Source: Spinacia oleracea
Taxonomy: Eukaryota > Streptophyta > Magnoliopsida > Caryophyllales > Amaranthaceae
Direction of reading: 5' to 3'
Length of the DNA: 64,000 bases
Assembly: GCF_020520425.1 (NCBI RefSeq)
Contig: NC_079487.1
Span: 126,316,385 to 126,380,384, forward strand
The notes beneath the pieces were generated by a model. It ran no database searches. It was not told the DNA's origin and was given only the letters and a program-made list of their open reading frames with translations. Shown one piece after another: positions 45,925-57,562 of the stretch. Within the stretch, counting starts at the first letter, position 1, and every line of letters begins with the position of its first letter. Position numbers and translations under genes: made by a program.

Positions 45925-48540
45925 AATTTCTTTCAGTTTACTTCAGTTTTCAAGAGGAAAGTGAGAAATATTATCCCAAATTTGCTAATCTTGTTCGTCG
46001 AATAAAAATTTGGAGTTAACTTTTGCTCATTTTCCAACTATCTATCATGCATCAATTGTTCTTGAGGACTTAGGTAATCCACCGCTTTCTCTCTCCTGTT
46101 TTTAATTTATTTGTCGATTTATGTACTTTTAATTGCCAGTATGTGAAATTAGGGTTGCAATTTTTGTAAAATATAATTATTTCTGAGAAAAAGATTATAA
46201 AATGTTTATAAATTATGATGCGTTATTTTTTTCCACATTGTACATGAATTTTTCTGTGGGGTTTACATTTTTTAATTTGAGATTGTTACTTAAAACGGAG
46301 TAAGTAGTTTCTGTGTGTCAAGATTTAGTGAAGATGTGAAAAATACATATTCCAATTTTCAAATGAAAGCGCCTTAAAATTTCCATTTTGGTGCTTTGAT
46401 CTTAGGCATAATCCCACTTTGATGCCCGTTTGTTTTCCCAATTTGACAAAGTCCCAAAAGAAAAAAACTACCAAAACCACGAAACTTGATTCAATCCCAC
46501 CTTTATTTTATTCCTGTTGTTGTCTTAAAACCCTGGAAGGAAGGGGGGAATGTCAATAAATTTATTGAATGCATTAAAATCGATAGGAAGACTTATATTT
46601 TTGGATTTGGAGCGAAACCAACATAAGAAACAAGAACAACAAAACACGGTTGCTTAAGTCGAATGTTTGATGGCAAGGCACTTATGTGAAATACTGAGTA
46701 TTTTTTAATGCAATGGCTCCAAAATGGAATCATTGAGATAGAGGATGCCGAACCTCATGACATCAAAGTGGAAGTTGTCTTTGTTTTCCTCTCCGCCTTT
46801 ACATCATCTACTGTTTTACACTCTAGGAGTTCATATATTTTTTGTTCATTTAGCCAAGGGGCTAGTAGATAAGCTCCCAAGGATAAGAATATCGTAGCAC
46901 ACCTTCGCTCCGGAGCATTTATAAACTTAGCTTCCCTTATTTTAGTATTTATGCAGATTAATCACTAGACATGTTCCTGAGTATTCATCTAACTAAATGA
47001 CTTCTCATAGTTGAATATCAAGTGTTCACCTTCCTGTCTCGAGGTTTGGGGTTTGGTAATCTCCAGCTATGGTGTAATAATCTTGAAACTTGCTACTCTA
47101 ATGAACTGCTTATGATTGGTCCTGAAGCTAATGGGAAAAGAATATAGTTGGTCTTCATCCATTACTTCCAATTAGCCAATTACCACTACCTTACATCAGT
47201 AACTGGTGGTATTTGATTTTGTAGTTTTTTATACAATCCTTACGATTTAAAGCTCCTAAATCCCATTTCCTTAAGGTTCGGAGGATGTCTCTTGGTCATT
47301 TGAGTTTTCCTAACAAGTGGAAGGGCCAAGAGATTGGAATTTCTACGGACATTTTATCAGAAAACTGTCTACACCTTCATAGGATATCTGCCTGAATTTA
47401 AGAATTTAAAATTGTAGCATAGAACCTAGGCTAGAATTTGACTGTTCTTCTATGTTGTGTACTTATATATGTTTAAGGCTGGTTTAAAGGGAACGGATAT
47501 GTTTCCATGTTGGTTTTTTTATGAGTGTCACATATGTAGATATGCTGCATGATGTTAAAGTTTAGGAAATTGATCTTTGAGTATCCTGCACTTAGCTTAT
47601 GGGGAGCTCCTTTAAGACTGCTTTTTTTTTTTCTTTTTTTTTTTCTTCTAAGATTAAAAATTAGTTTGTGTTCATGCATCGCCTCATAGTCTCATACTGT
47701 AAATCATAGGTTTTAACACAAACTTCGATGAGAAACCAGAAAGGTTGTAGCAGGTTTATGATTTTCAATTGCTAATCACAGACGCTGCCAAGTCGGTGGC
47801 AAATTCATTTTTCCAGACAACATTGTTGATAGATGCTCTAGCTTCTGCAATTTGCATAACTACCACCTTTCTGAAAAACTAGATGAGTACATATATCAAG
47901 CTACCAGCATCTTTGTTAAGTGGGAACCAAGGACCTTAATTTACTTTTGTTTTTTTGGAGGGGGACCTTAATTTACTTTCTCCACAACTTCAGTAATGAC
48001 TGCATGAATGATAAGGTGAGCTACTGGATCTTTAATTGTCATCGGCTCATCGCTAATTGCTAACGGGGTGATGGCCATATGTCATATTGTTGAATCAAAA
48101 TTAAGTGTTCGTTTTGTAGCCTTACAAACTGATTTTCTCATAAGAAAATGACATAAATGCATTGTTAGGTAGAAAAGTGTGCTTTTGCTTGTTCCATATG
48201 GAGTCTTTCCTTGCTGTGCTTCAGAAGCCATCAGATTTAACCACCCTAAGATCAGTTTCCGTTGTTGGACACTTGGACAAGCTTTCTTAAGAGTTATTTC
48301 TTATTGAATTCTATGCAAGATATTTCCTCAATTGGTAACTGATCTGTTGTTTAGGCCAGTGACTTGTGGCATTATATATACTTCCACTTTTTTTTTATAT
48401 GTTTCTCTGATGCAGTTGTCTAATTGGCTTACTCTAGGGGGAAAAAAGAACAGAGGATTAATCTATTATCAACCTATGCCTTCTCCTCTAGAGCTATATA
48501 ATATATACATCTGATAAACTTGGAAAGTAAGCATGATTAA
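45925..48540 (+). repeat. Segmental duplication A2 (partner 31,835-34,300)
   Basis: Colinear with A1 at many places. It also includes a small U5 remnant at about 47,597-47,618 (CTTATGGGGAGCTCCTTTAA), the 3' stem of a U5 gene. No intact gene. Confidence 0.75.
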
Positions 48541-48997
48541 TGTGCAAGAATGACCAGATGAAAATGAAGCCATGCATTGTATTACTGGCTTACTGTATAA
48601 CCCAAGCACTCCCAAGCAATTTATTGCTGTTGTTTTGTTATTTATGCATCTTCTTGAACCTGATTTTCTGTGGCATCCTCTACAGACAATTCTAACAAAT
48701 GGTCATATTCGATAGAATTAGTCCATCACCTCAAATGGTGAACCATTCAATACTTCCCTTCAGCTGTTATGGCAGAGTATTTTGTGGGCTTTGTTTAAGA
48801 ATTGGCACACCATTGAATTTATTCGGTTGGTGGTGTACTTGGAAGATTGGATTAAAAAAAAAAATTAAATGATAAGGGAGGAGGTTAAGATGAGATGTAG
48901 TTGGCCTTGGTAACCTGAAGTTTTTTTTTTCAGGGAACAAACTACTTTGTGTTAGGTTACTGGAGAGTTGAGCTTTTGGAAAGTAACATGTTCTATT

Positions 48998-49040
48998 ATC
49001 CCACATTGAAAGTGTACAAAGGTTCCTTTTTGTTTATAGT
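48998..49040 (+). promoter_or_regulatory. U6 copy 1 promoter (USE and TATA, Pol III spacing)
   Basis: USE ATCCCACATTG at 48,998-49,008 (10 of 11) and TTTATAGT at 49,033-49,040. The gap is about 24 nt, the Pol III-type spacing. TATA begins 30 nt before the RNA start. Confidence 0.9.
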
Positions 49041-49062
49041 ATTCTTGCATCAAATAAGCATT

Positions 49063-49082
49063 GTCTCTTCGGAGACATCTGA

Positions 49083-49114
<32 letters not shown>

Positions 49115-49164
49115 GGCCCCTGCGCAAGGATGACACGCACAAATCGAGAAATGGTCCAAATTTT
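49063..49164 (+). ncRNA. U6: U6 spliceosomal snRNA gene, copy 1
   Basis: Catalytic-core RNA of the spliceosome, a Pol III product. GTCTCTTCGGAGACATCTG, GATAAAATTGGAACGATACA, the ACAGAGA box within ACGATACAGAGAAGATTAGC, then GGCCCCTGCGCAAGGATGAC and AAATCGAGAAATGGTCC agree with plant U6. It is followed by the T-run terminator at 49,161-49,167. About 102 nt. Complete, with promoter and terminator: the best U6 of the window. Confidence 0.97.
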
Positions 49165-49535
49165 TTTGGGTCTTTTCTGCCTATTCCCTGGTTACTTTCT
49201 TTTGCCTGGAATCTCAAATATTTTCTGTTTACAGCAAACCTTGTTCAATCCTCTGAAGTGTATTCAGTATTGTTGCAATTCTTAACTGGAACCGTATATC
49301 CTGTGCCATGATATACAAGACTGTTGGCACCTGATTTCTCTTGTATTTGTAGAAAGTGCTGCGGCAAATAACTGAAGTCGATAAATGCTCCAAATTATTT
49401 CCTTGCCGGCTTTCTTCTCCTGGAATCTGAATTTCAAATGTTTATGCTGTTTACAGAAAAACTTATTCTCTCATCTGCAATGTCTTCATTCTTGTTGCAA
49501 ACCTTGATTCAGGTACCTTATTTTTTTGCTATGAT

Positions 49536-50043
49536 ATGGTGATTTCTCTTATATTTGAAGAAAGTTTTGCTGCAATGGAATCTGCCTCTTCCCGCACTCT
49601 AAACAAAAGCCCAACACGAGAATATGAAGGGTATGTATACAGCCTTTCGGATAAAGTTTATATTTCTCATAAATGTAATATTAATTTATGGGGGACTGTT
49701 TTAGAGGGAGCCAGGGAGGTATCCATCACAGCCTACAAGGTTTCAATACTCTCATGGTATGTTTAGTAACTAACCATTTTTTTTGTATCTGGAGTAGTAA
49801 ATTTGTTAATGACATTGATCACTACAATAGCGCGTCAAAAACTGATTTTTCAATAGTAATGCTTATAATTGTAAATTTTCCTGTTTTGTAGTGGTCTATT
49901 GGTAATGCCACATGTAAAATATTGGTTGTCTCGCATAGAGAAGTGACAACCGAATCTGAAATGAAAGAAAAGCTAGAGGTATGTGAGATTAAATGTAGAA
50001 TACCTTTCAAGCATCTGAGGTATATATTTCCGAAAGAAATCAT
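49536..50043 (+). other. Exon-like open stretches of unknown identity
   Basis: Two short stretches look exon-like: ATGGAATCTGCCTCTTCCCG..GAATATGAAG before a GTATG donor (about 49,572-49,632), and WSIGNATCKILVVSHREV.. between TTTTGTAG and GTATGTG (about 49,891-49,979). Frames do not join cleanly and no family is recognised. Possibly remains of a gene or chance. Confidence 0.2.
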
Positions 50044-51079
50044 GTTGCACTTTATTTATTATTGTCCATTCTATGAACTTTGCCTCTCAATGGTGAAAAG
50101 AAAAAAAAAAAAAACGACTATTTTATCTCCTATAATTATGTGGGCAAAGCTTTTGATAACTAATGACATGGATTACTTTTTTAGTTGAATTTGAAGTCGG
50201 AAGTGGGACAGTATTCTCTTTCTGCTGAATTATATTTTGAGTTGAATTTGAATGCCGAGTTATGAAGTTGCATATCTTTTTGGCTTAATTATTGGAGTAC
50301 TAGTTGAACTTGGATTAATTACTTAATTATACTATTTGAACTTAGATCTCTTGTGGAGTACAGTTCCTTCTGATTCTGAAGCGACTGTTCTTTGCTAGTA
50401 ATGGGTGGAATCTGATAATGTGTTGAAGTCGTGAAAAGTGCTTATTTGTTTGAACATTTTATCCCCTTGATATTTGGTTTGGGAGGGGGTGTCTTTTTGC
50501 TGATTTATCTTGAAAACAGCAAGAGCAGGATATTAGGTTTTCTAATGACAAATTATTGGATTATTGTCCCTTCAAATTTCTTCTGGCCTGAGTACGAAAA
50601 TTCAAGATGATTGCAGAGAAGTTAGGCTTGACTTTTTCTCTTTTGTGCTATGTGTTTGAGGCTACTAGAGATAGGGTATGGAAATGAAAACTCCGTTTAA
50701 CTCTGTTTCTTCATAATTTACATGCTTCTTGGACCCCTCAGATAATATCTCTTACTATCCCTCCCTTTCTCTCACTCTCAGAATTTCTCATCCAAACACA
50801 CGATAAATATACTCTTCATGTTTTCGTTAGTTATTATCTTAGTAACAGAATTACGTAACCTGGTCTGTGGTTGTGCCATATAAGTGTTTGGTCTGCCTAA
50901 GTAGTACATTGATCTAACCATTATTGGACAAAGTTTATTGTAAAAGCATGACTTCAATGTAACATAGGGTGGAGAAGTGTGTTTATAGAGACTTTGTCTG
51001 TTCTCACAGAGCCTTTTCCCGTCATGCCGAAGAGTTATGAGAAGAACCACATATCTGTCTTAAGGATCAGTTATAGTCG

Positions 51080-51612
51080 TTGTATCCCATAATTTATTGC
51101 TGTTGCTTTGTTATTTATGCTTTTTCTTGAAACTTGATTTGCTGTGGCATCCTCTACAGACGATTCTAACAAATGGTCATATTTGATAGAACTAGTCCAT
51201 CACTTTAAATGGTGAATCATTCAATATTTCCTTCACGATTAGAATTGGTGCACCATTAAATTTGCTCGGTTGGTGGGGTGTACTTGGAAGATTGAATTAA
51301 AAAAAACTAAATGAAAGGGAGGAGGATAAGATGAGATGTAGTTGGCCTTGGTAACCTGAAGTTCCTTTTTTCAGAGGATAAACTACTTAGTGTTAGGTTA
51401 TTGGAGAGTTGGGTTTTTGGGGGAGTAACATGTTCAACTTAAATCCCACATTCAAAGTACATAAAACTACCTTTTTGTTTATAATGTTCTTGCATCACAT
51501 AAGCATTGTCTCTTCGGAGACATCTGATAAAATTGGAACAATACAGAGAAGATTAGCATGGCCCCTGCGCAAGGATGACACGCGCACAAATCGAGAAATG
51601 GTCCAATTTTTT
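51080..51612 (+). repeat. Tandem duplication C2 with U6 copy 2
   Basis: Partner of 48,600-49,165, colinear up to and through the U6 gene. Confidence 0.9.
51508..51610 (+). ncRNA. U6: U6 snRNA copy 2, slightly variant
   Basis: Same as copy 1 except GGAACAATACAG for GGAACGATACAG, a 2-nt longer GACACGCGCACAAA, and a shortened GTCCAA before the T-run (51,607-51,615). The promoter has USE-like ATCCCACATTC and TTTATAAT at normal spacing. The ACAGAGA box and the U2/U4-pairing parts are kept. It may be transcribed; the insertion makes normal function uncertain. Confidence 0.88.
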
Positions 51613-52302
51613 TTTGAGCTTTTGAGCTTGATGTTTTCCCATGTGCAAAGCTTTTGGTTCCAGGTTATTGGAGCAGTGGCTTACTCTCAATACTTTAAAT
51701 GATACTTTTTTGTATATATTTGTTTCCAGTATACTCGTATCTATCGGTCTATCCAACGGTTTCTTGGTGGGAACAGACAATCTAACCCTTTTCTTCTAAT
51801 TACCAGTGAGGGCAGTACTGCAGTTGGCCAGTTGTACTATCAGTGATGAATATTGAAGAGAATGAGGCGCTTTGGACAGAGATGATGCAAAAAACTTGAG
51901 AAATAGTTTAGAATATCAGATTTTGGTCCCTCCTTGTCTCTCCTCTTTTTGTGAGTTTCTTTTCCCTTTACTATGCTTGAAGTTTATTTTCTAAATAACT
52001 CGTCACTTACATTTTTCTGCTCTTTAAACTCGTATCAAGTGCTTAAAATTGTCACTACTTATGACATGGTTTCACCAGGGACTATACTCTTGTTGAGTAG
52101 TATGATGCCTTAGAGGCTGCTGCAAGGTTGCTACGTATTAGTTACTACATGTTTACTTACAAAAGCTTATTAGTCTGATTTTCTGTGATTGAGTTGGCGC
52201 TCAAATCAAAGTTTACCTGTAAAATAAATTTTGCTCTTTTGCTGCAAAACGAAAAACAAGCTTTAGGTGAGGGGACAAAATAAATCGAAATAATGAAAAG
52301 AA

Positions 52303-52395
52303 GCATGCCTTTCTGTCGTTTTGCTAAGACCCAGTAACCTATACTTATTTTCCTTCAAAAAAAAGTAACCTATACTTATTCTTATCAGATAACAG
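52303..52395 (+). pseudogene. Decayed U2 snRNA 5' part
   Basis: GCCTTTCTGTCGTTTTGCTAA for the U2 5' end, then an AGTAACCTATACTTATT word twice, then CTTATCAGATAACAG for the later loop. Heavily changed, with a 3' part missing. It lies 80 bp before the U5 copy 3. Confidence 0.65.
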
Positions 52396-52472
52396 TTCTT
52401 GAAATTGATCTTTGATAAACAAAAAGATGTAGAGTTGATAGTTGTTTATAAGAATCTTGCTCTTGGCTTATG

Positions 52473-52595
52473 GGAAGCTCCTTTAAGGAACTCCCTCAAA
52501 AAATAAACGTGTGCCACTTAATGCAGCGAGCACACTTATACTTTTTAGTAAAAGGCGAAATAATAGTTCGCTCTGTTGTGCTCACTGCATGGCTG
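52473..52595 (-). ncRNA. U5: U5 snRNA copy 3
   Basis: The minus strand has loop 1 CGCCTTTTACTAAA and stem GAGCACAACAGAGCG / GTGTGCTCG, with Sm-like ATTTTTTGAGG and 3' stem. Loop 1 is intact, but AAGTATAAG replaces the AAGAATACCG side after loop 1, which weakens the stem. A USE-like CTCCCACATCA (52,627-52,637) remains only about 14 nt from a weak TTATTATCC box, so the promoter looks shortened. Function doubtful. Confidence 0.78.
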
Positions 52596-53234
52596 CGTGA
52601 TGAGGATAATAACAGACTTTTTTGACTGATGTGGGAGTTTTATGCCTTCCCCTTATATTTTATTGTGAAATTTTAGCTACAGATCATATTTTTTGTGTAA
52701 TACTCCGTATTCCCTTAAAACTAAGAGATTTCTTCACTCGCTGTCTGAAGGGGGAATGATTGTACAGGGTGATAATGTCATTTGTTTGATGTTGCTTCTT
52801 AGAAATGTGTCTGAAGTTCTGAACATAGTTTTTTAGATAGGAGATTTGTTTATGAACTTCTTGCTTGTACACTTGAGTTTCTGCTTAATAGGAACATGAA
52901 ATATATTTGGCCGAAAGTGGCGGATAAAGAGATTCCTCTGGTCCTCTAAATAGAAAGAGTTTGTGCAATCATTGTGTTGAGAAAATGACACCAGAATCTG
53001 GAGCTTTAAAATAGCACATGTATCTGGAGATTCCTCTGGTCCTCTGGTCTCCCAACTTGATATGTCAGAACATGTATTGCTAAAAATGTAATGGACAACA
53101 GTCACTGTTTACAGAATTACAAAACCTAGTGGACCCTATAAAATTAGGCACATGCAGGAGCAACTTGGTAACTTTAATCAATAATTTTGCAGGTAGAAAT
53201 GTAGAATACTTGTGACAAATATTAACTGAATTGG

Positions 53235-53395
53235 ACAGGGGCCGCGCGAACGCAGGCCCCCACTATCACAAATTATGACGTACACTCTTCCTCTTGGGAA
53301 GATGTTAGGCAGGCACCCCTCCAAAGTGCAATGGAGGCCACCTACCTAGGCCATGAGCCTTGTTGATCGCACATTGACCTCGTCCAGGTAAGTAT
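53235..53395 (-). ncRNA. U1: U1 spliceosomal snRNA gene, copy 2
   Basis: Minus strand ATACTTACCTGGACGAGGTC, GCGATCAACAAGGCTCATGG, TTTGGAGGGGTGCCTGCC, then the Sm-type AATTTGTGATAG and the 3' stem GGGGGCCTGCGTTCGCGCGG. About 161 nt. It keeps more canonical residues than copy 1 (GGAGGGGTGCC). TATA ATATAAAT at 53,420-53,427 lies 25-32 nt upstream of the 5' end. Intact. Confidence 0.95.
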
Positions 53396-53419
53396 CTTTC
53401 AACAAATTCCATGCTTTCA

Positions 53420-53470
53420 ATTTATATCTATGTTGCTCTTCTCATTTCTTTTATTTTGTTGTTGTGGGGC
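53420..53470 (-). promoter_or_regulatory. U1 copy 2 promoter
   Basis: A degenerate USE GCCCCACAACA (53,460-53,470) and a TATA box at 53,420-53,427, with a gap of about 32 nt. Confidence 0.65.
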
Positions 53471-53530
53471 AAAAACCAAATATCATTTGGTGTAAACCCT
53501 AAGACACACATCTGAATGTAGCAATCTAAT

Positions 53531-53793
53531 ACTTCCTCTGTTCTTTTTTAGTTAGCACATTTGTTTTATTACGTTTGACAATGCAATATTTCAATGATTA
53601 ATATCTTCAAATATCAATGGTAAAAATTATGAAAACGTGATATTATAAACCTATACAGTGAAACAATTATAACAAGACTCACAATACTACATTTTTTCAC
53701 AATACTACATTAATCACAATTGGTAGTCAAAGTAGATTATATGAATAGTGTCAAAAGTCAAAATGTGTCAACTAAAAAAGAACGGAGGAAGTA
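53531..53793. mobile_element. Stowaway MITE, sister of 35,482-35,698
   Basis: Left ACTTCCTCTGTTCTTTTTTA, right AAAAGAACGGAGGAAGTA. Also related to 60,327-60,585. Confidence 0.75.
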
Positions 53794-55493
53794 GGTTGTA
53801 GTTTCAAATGCACTTTATGTGATATATGGTCACCGATTCTCATACTTTAAGCAGAATCATCTCCTAATTCTCAAGTTATCGAATCCTTTAGTGTTCCTTT
53901 CTTTCCAGAAAGAAACTTTATCAGGTTGGTATGAATGGATTTTAATCATGCATTTGGGAACAATTTTGATAAAATGTTATAAAGTCAAGAAGGTGCTTTT
54001 GGTGTTGAATTTAGGTGACACGACCATCTTGAATTCTAGACATTATTGTAATGAACTTCCTAGTAGACATTACCATATGATTCACAGATTTTATTTAACA
54101 GTGTTCCTGATTAATGGCAACGAGCCAATGGCATAAAATTTGTCGTTAGGATTACAATCCCGTTATAGTGGTCCATTACGGTGTTGTAACAACAAGCCTA
54201 GGCTACAAGAAAGAAATGAATAAGTATAATAAAGAAAAAACCCTTCAATGATGTGGGTTATAGCCTAGGCTTGTTGAACTGGATTGCAGGGTTCACCAAA
54301 TTGGGGATCGTGTTTTGGAACACACGAATTCTGTTCTCAGAACGGGGGTCGGTACCATGTTCCTTCTCACTTAACATACTTTTTGCATTTCACTTTGGAT
54401 TGATTGTGTAGCACTTGGTGTTTTACGAGTCTCGCATATGCTGTACGATGTTTCTTTAAGTTGGAGTTGGTTACATGATGTTGTTCTCTGTTTTATTACT
54501 TTGTTTGTGTTCTGGAATATTTCCTTTAAATTTTTCTGAGATTGTAAATAGTTTTGTTTATGCGTTGCCTCATGGTATAAATCAAAGGTTTAACACAAAC
54601 TTGGATATGAAACCAAAAAATTGTAGCTGGTTTAGTGAATCATTTTAATTGCTGATCATACAAGTTGCCAAGTTGGTGGCAATTCATTTTTCCAGAAAAC
54701 ACTGTTTGTAGCTGCTCTGGCTTCTGCAATCTGCATTCTTTCCCACCTCTCTGAAAAATCAGATGTCAAGCTATCGGCATATCTTTGTCAAGTGTGAACC
54801 AAGGACTGGGAGGATAAGTGGAAAACCTTAATGTGAGCTAGTGACGGCATGAATAATACTGTGATCTGAGGTTACTGGATTCTTAGTTGTCATCACTAAT
54901 TTACTAATGGGGTAATGCTGTAATGGCCTTTAGCCATATTGTTGAATCAATGTCAAGTGTTTTGTTTGAAGCCTTACTAACTGATTCTCTCATAAGAACC
55001 TGACATCAATGCATTATAGGGGGAAAAAGTGTGATTGTAGAGATCTTATTTGTCCTCTATGGAGCCGTTCCTCTCTGTGCTTTAGAAGCCATCGGACTTA
55101 ACCGACCTAAAGATCAGTTTCAAATTGTTTGAGAGGCTTTCTTAAGGTTTATTTATTACTTGTTGAAAACTTGAAACCTATGCAAGACATCTCCTTTCTT
55201 GGGGTGTCCACTTGAACCCTTAGGCCAATGCCTCTCTTCCACTTCCACTTCCATTTTGTATCTTTCATCTCATTGTCTTACTTAAGGAAAAATAAAATAA
55301 AGAGGATCCTTAATCTATTAACAGCCTATGCCTATCTGTTGGAGCTATATTGTATATCTGATAAACTTGGTATAATTTTGGAAAATAAGCATTATTGTTG
55401 TGCAAGAATGACCGTAGTTCAAAGATGAACATGCGTAAATAATGTCTCTTAATCTCTCTCCTCTTCCTCGAGGGGTATAGGATTGGAGAAGAA

Positions 55494-55717
55494 GTCTGTC
55501 AGACAACCATGTGAGCATCCCAAGCTCACACAAAGAGGAGCTGGGGAACGATCATCTACAGAATACAGTGATCCCCAAAGATTAATGGTAGCCGTTAATC
55601 ACGCTCAAATCACACATGGTCATAAGTCATCCACCAGACTTGGTTTTCTGTCTCCTTAGAACTCAAGGATACAGAGGTACGATTACTATAGAACAGATCC
55701 TGTTCAAGTAAGGACGT
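55494..55717 (-). ncRNA. U3: U3 snoRNA gene
   Basis: Box C/D snoRNA that guides early cleavage of pre-rRNA (small subunit processome). On the minus strand the 5' part ACGTCCTTACTTGAACAGG, GATCTGTTCTATAG (box A region), CGTACCTCTG, TTCTAAGGAGACAGAAAACC, then GAGCGTGATTAACGG (box B region), GTAGATGATCGTTCC (box C region), GTGTGAGCTTGGGATGCTCAC and TTGTCTGACAGAC (box D). About 224 nt, near plant U3 length. Promoter at 55,741-55,782. All boxes can be read, so it is probably functional. Confidence 0.93.
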
Positions 55718-55740
55718 GCTATGTTATCTATTTACTTCAG

Positions 55741-55782
55741 CTTATAAAGAACATATATTAGCATCTTGAGTCATTGTGGGAC
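55741..55782 (-). promoter_or_regulatory. U3 promoter, Pol III spacing
   Basis: Minus strand GTCCCACAATG (55,772-55,782, 9 of 11 to the USE) and TTTATAAG (55,741-55,748). The gap is 23 nt, as in U6 genes; plant U3 is known as a Pol III gene. Confidence 0.85.
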
Positions 55783-55847
55783 TTCTTCCACCAGTTTTTT
55801 TAAAAGGAAATATCAAGATTATCAAATTGAGCTATAGAGTTCCCCTT

Positions 55848-55903
55848 GTCTCTTCTTCATTAGGATGGCCCTTGCACAAATCGAGAAACGGTCCAATTTT
55901 TTT
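55848..55903 (+). pseudogene. U6 snRNA, internally deleted
   Basis: GTCTCTTCTTC (5' end) joins directly to ATTAGGATGGCCCTTG, then AAATCGAGAAACGGTCC and a T-run. The middle, including the ACAGAGA box, is missing. Confidence 0.85.
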
Positions 55904-55904
55904 G

Positions 55905-56600
<696 letters not shown>

Positions 56601-56974
56601 CAAGAAGGTGCTGTTAGTGTTGAATTTTTCTGACATGACCATCTAGACATTGTTGTAATTAACTTCCTTGATAGGCTTTATACGGCAGAAAATAAAGGAA
56701 GAAAAAGTTGAATTTAATTGATATAGAAAATGTAAATGATGTTCAATCTATTGAGAGTCTTGATTAGTTGATTCTCTCCCTCTAAAGTTCCATTAAGGCT
56801 CCCTCAAAAATAATTAAATTAAGGCAGCTCAAATAAATCTATTAAGGCAAACGGGGGGAAAGGGAATACGGAGTACTGTTTTACGTATATAGGGAAATAT
56901 CTATATATATTTTTAAATATACATGACGTCGTGGCGCCATGTCATACGCACTTGATTTGTTTATTGTGTCCGCA

Positions 56975-57562
56975 TAATGAGTCGAGCCGAGTAATAACTT
57001 TATCGAGCTAAGCTTGTTAAGAAATATTTGTGATCGAGCCGGCTCGAGCTTGAATGAGCTTTTATTTTTTTTGTTCGTGCCAAGCTCGTTTAATAAAATA
57101 CTTGCTTGGGCTCAGCTTGAGCTTGCTCGTTTGTATTTCGAGCTCGAGCTCAAATCAAACGAGCTTTGCAACTCAAACTTTTTATAGACTATTGAGATTC
57201 TAGATGTGTTCTAGATGTATAATTCCTAAAATTTGTTTTTTTTTTACCATATTAAACATGGACTTTGCTATTATACTAATAATATACATTTTACAATTAA
57301 ATTTATATTATTTTATTAAAATATCTTACGAGCTATTAACGAGTTATAAATGAGCTACTAACGAGCTATAAACGAGCTACTAACGAGTTATAAACGAGCA
57401 TTAAAAAAGTTGTTCGTGAACACAAATGAGTCGAATGGGATATTGTTCCACTAAAGCTCGTGTAATAAACGAGCCTTAAATATTTGCTCGAGCTCGTTCA
57501 ATTGCTTAATGTCCGAGCTTTGACCGAGCTTGTTCGCGAGTTGTTCGCCTCATTTATAACTA
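56975..57562. mobile_element. hAT-type MITE rich in GAGCT/ACGAG words
   Basis: TGTCCGCA stands at 56,967-56,974 and 57,563-57,570, an 8-bp target duplication. Ends: TAATGAGTCGAGCCGAG and (minus strand) ATGAGGCGAACAACTCG. The interior has direct repeats such as CGAGCTATAAACGAGCTACT. About 588 bp, no transposase. Confidence 0.8.

Larger units (their letters stand above)
48600..49165 (+). repeat. Tandem duplication C1 with U6 (partner 51,080-51,612)
   Basis: The block TTTATTGCTGTTG..TTGTTATTTATGC, TGTGGCATCCTCTACAGAC, CTAACAAATGGTCATATT through the U6 gene is repeated about 2.45 kb downstream with small changes. Confidence 0.9.
52605..55010. repeat. Segmental duplication B2 (partner 34,690-36,955)
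   Basis: Partner of B1, carrying U1 copy 2 and its Stowaway. It continues as 55,010-55,560 against 37,855-38,052 plus 39,592-39,765, the latter pair being separated by the CACTA element. Confidence 0.9.

Noticed and set aside
48949-49311. 120-aa open frame over the U6 gene (similar frame at 51,409-51,702)
   Set aside because: The similarity between the two frames is due to the duplicated U6 genes, not to a protein.
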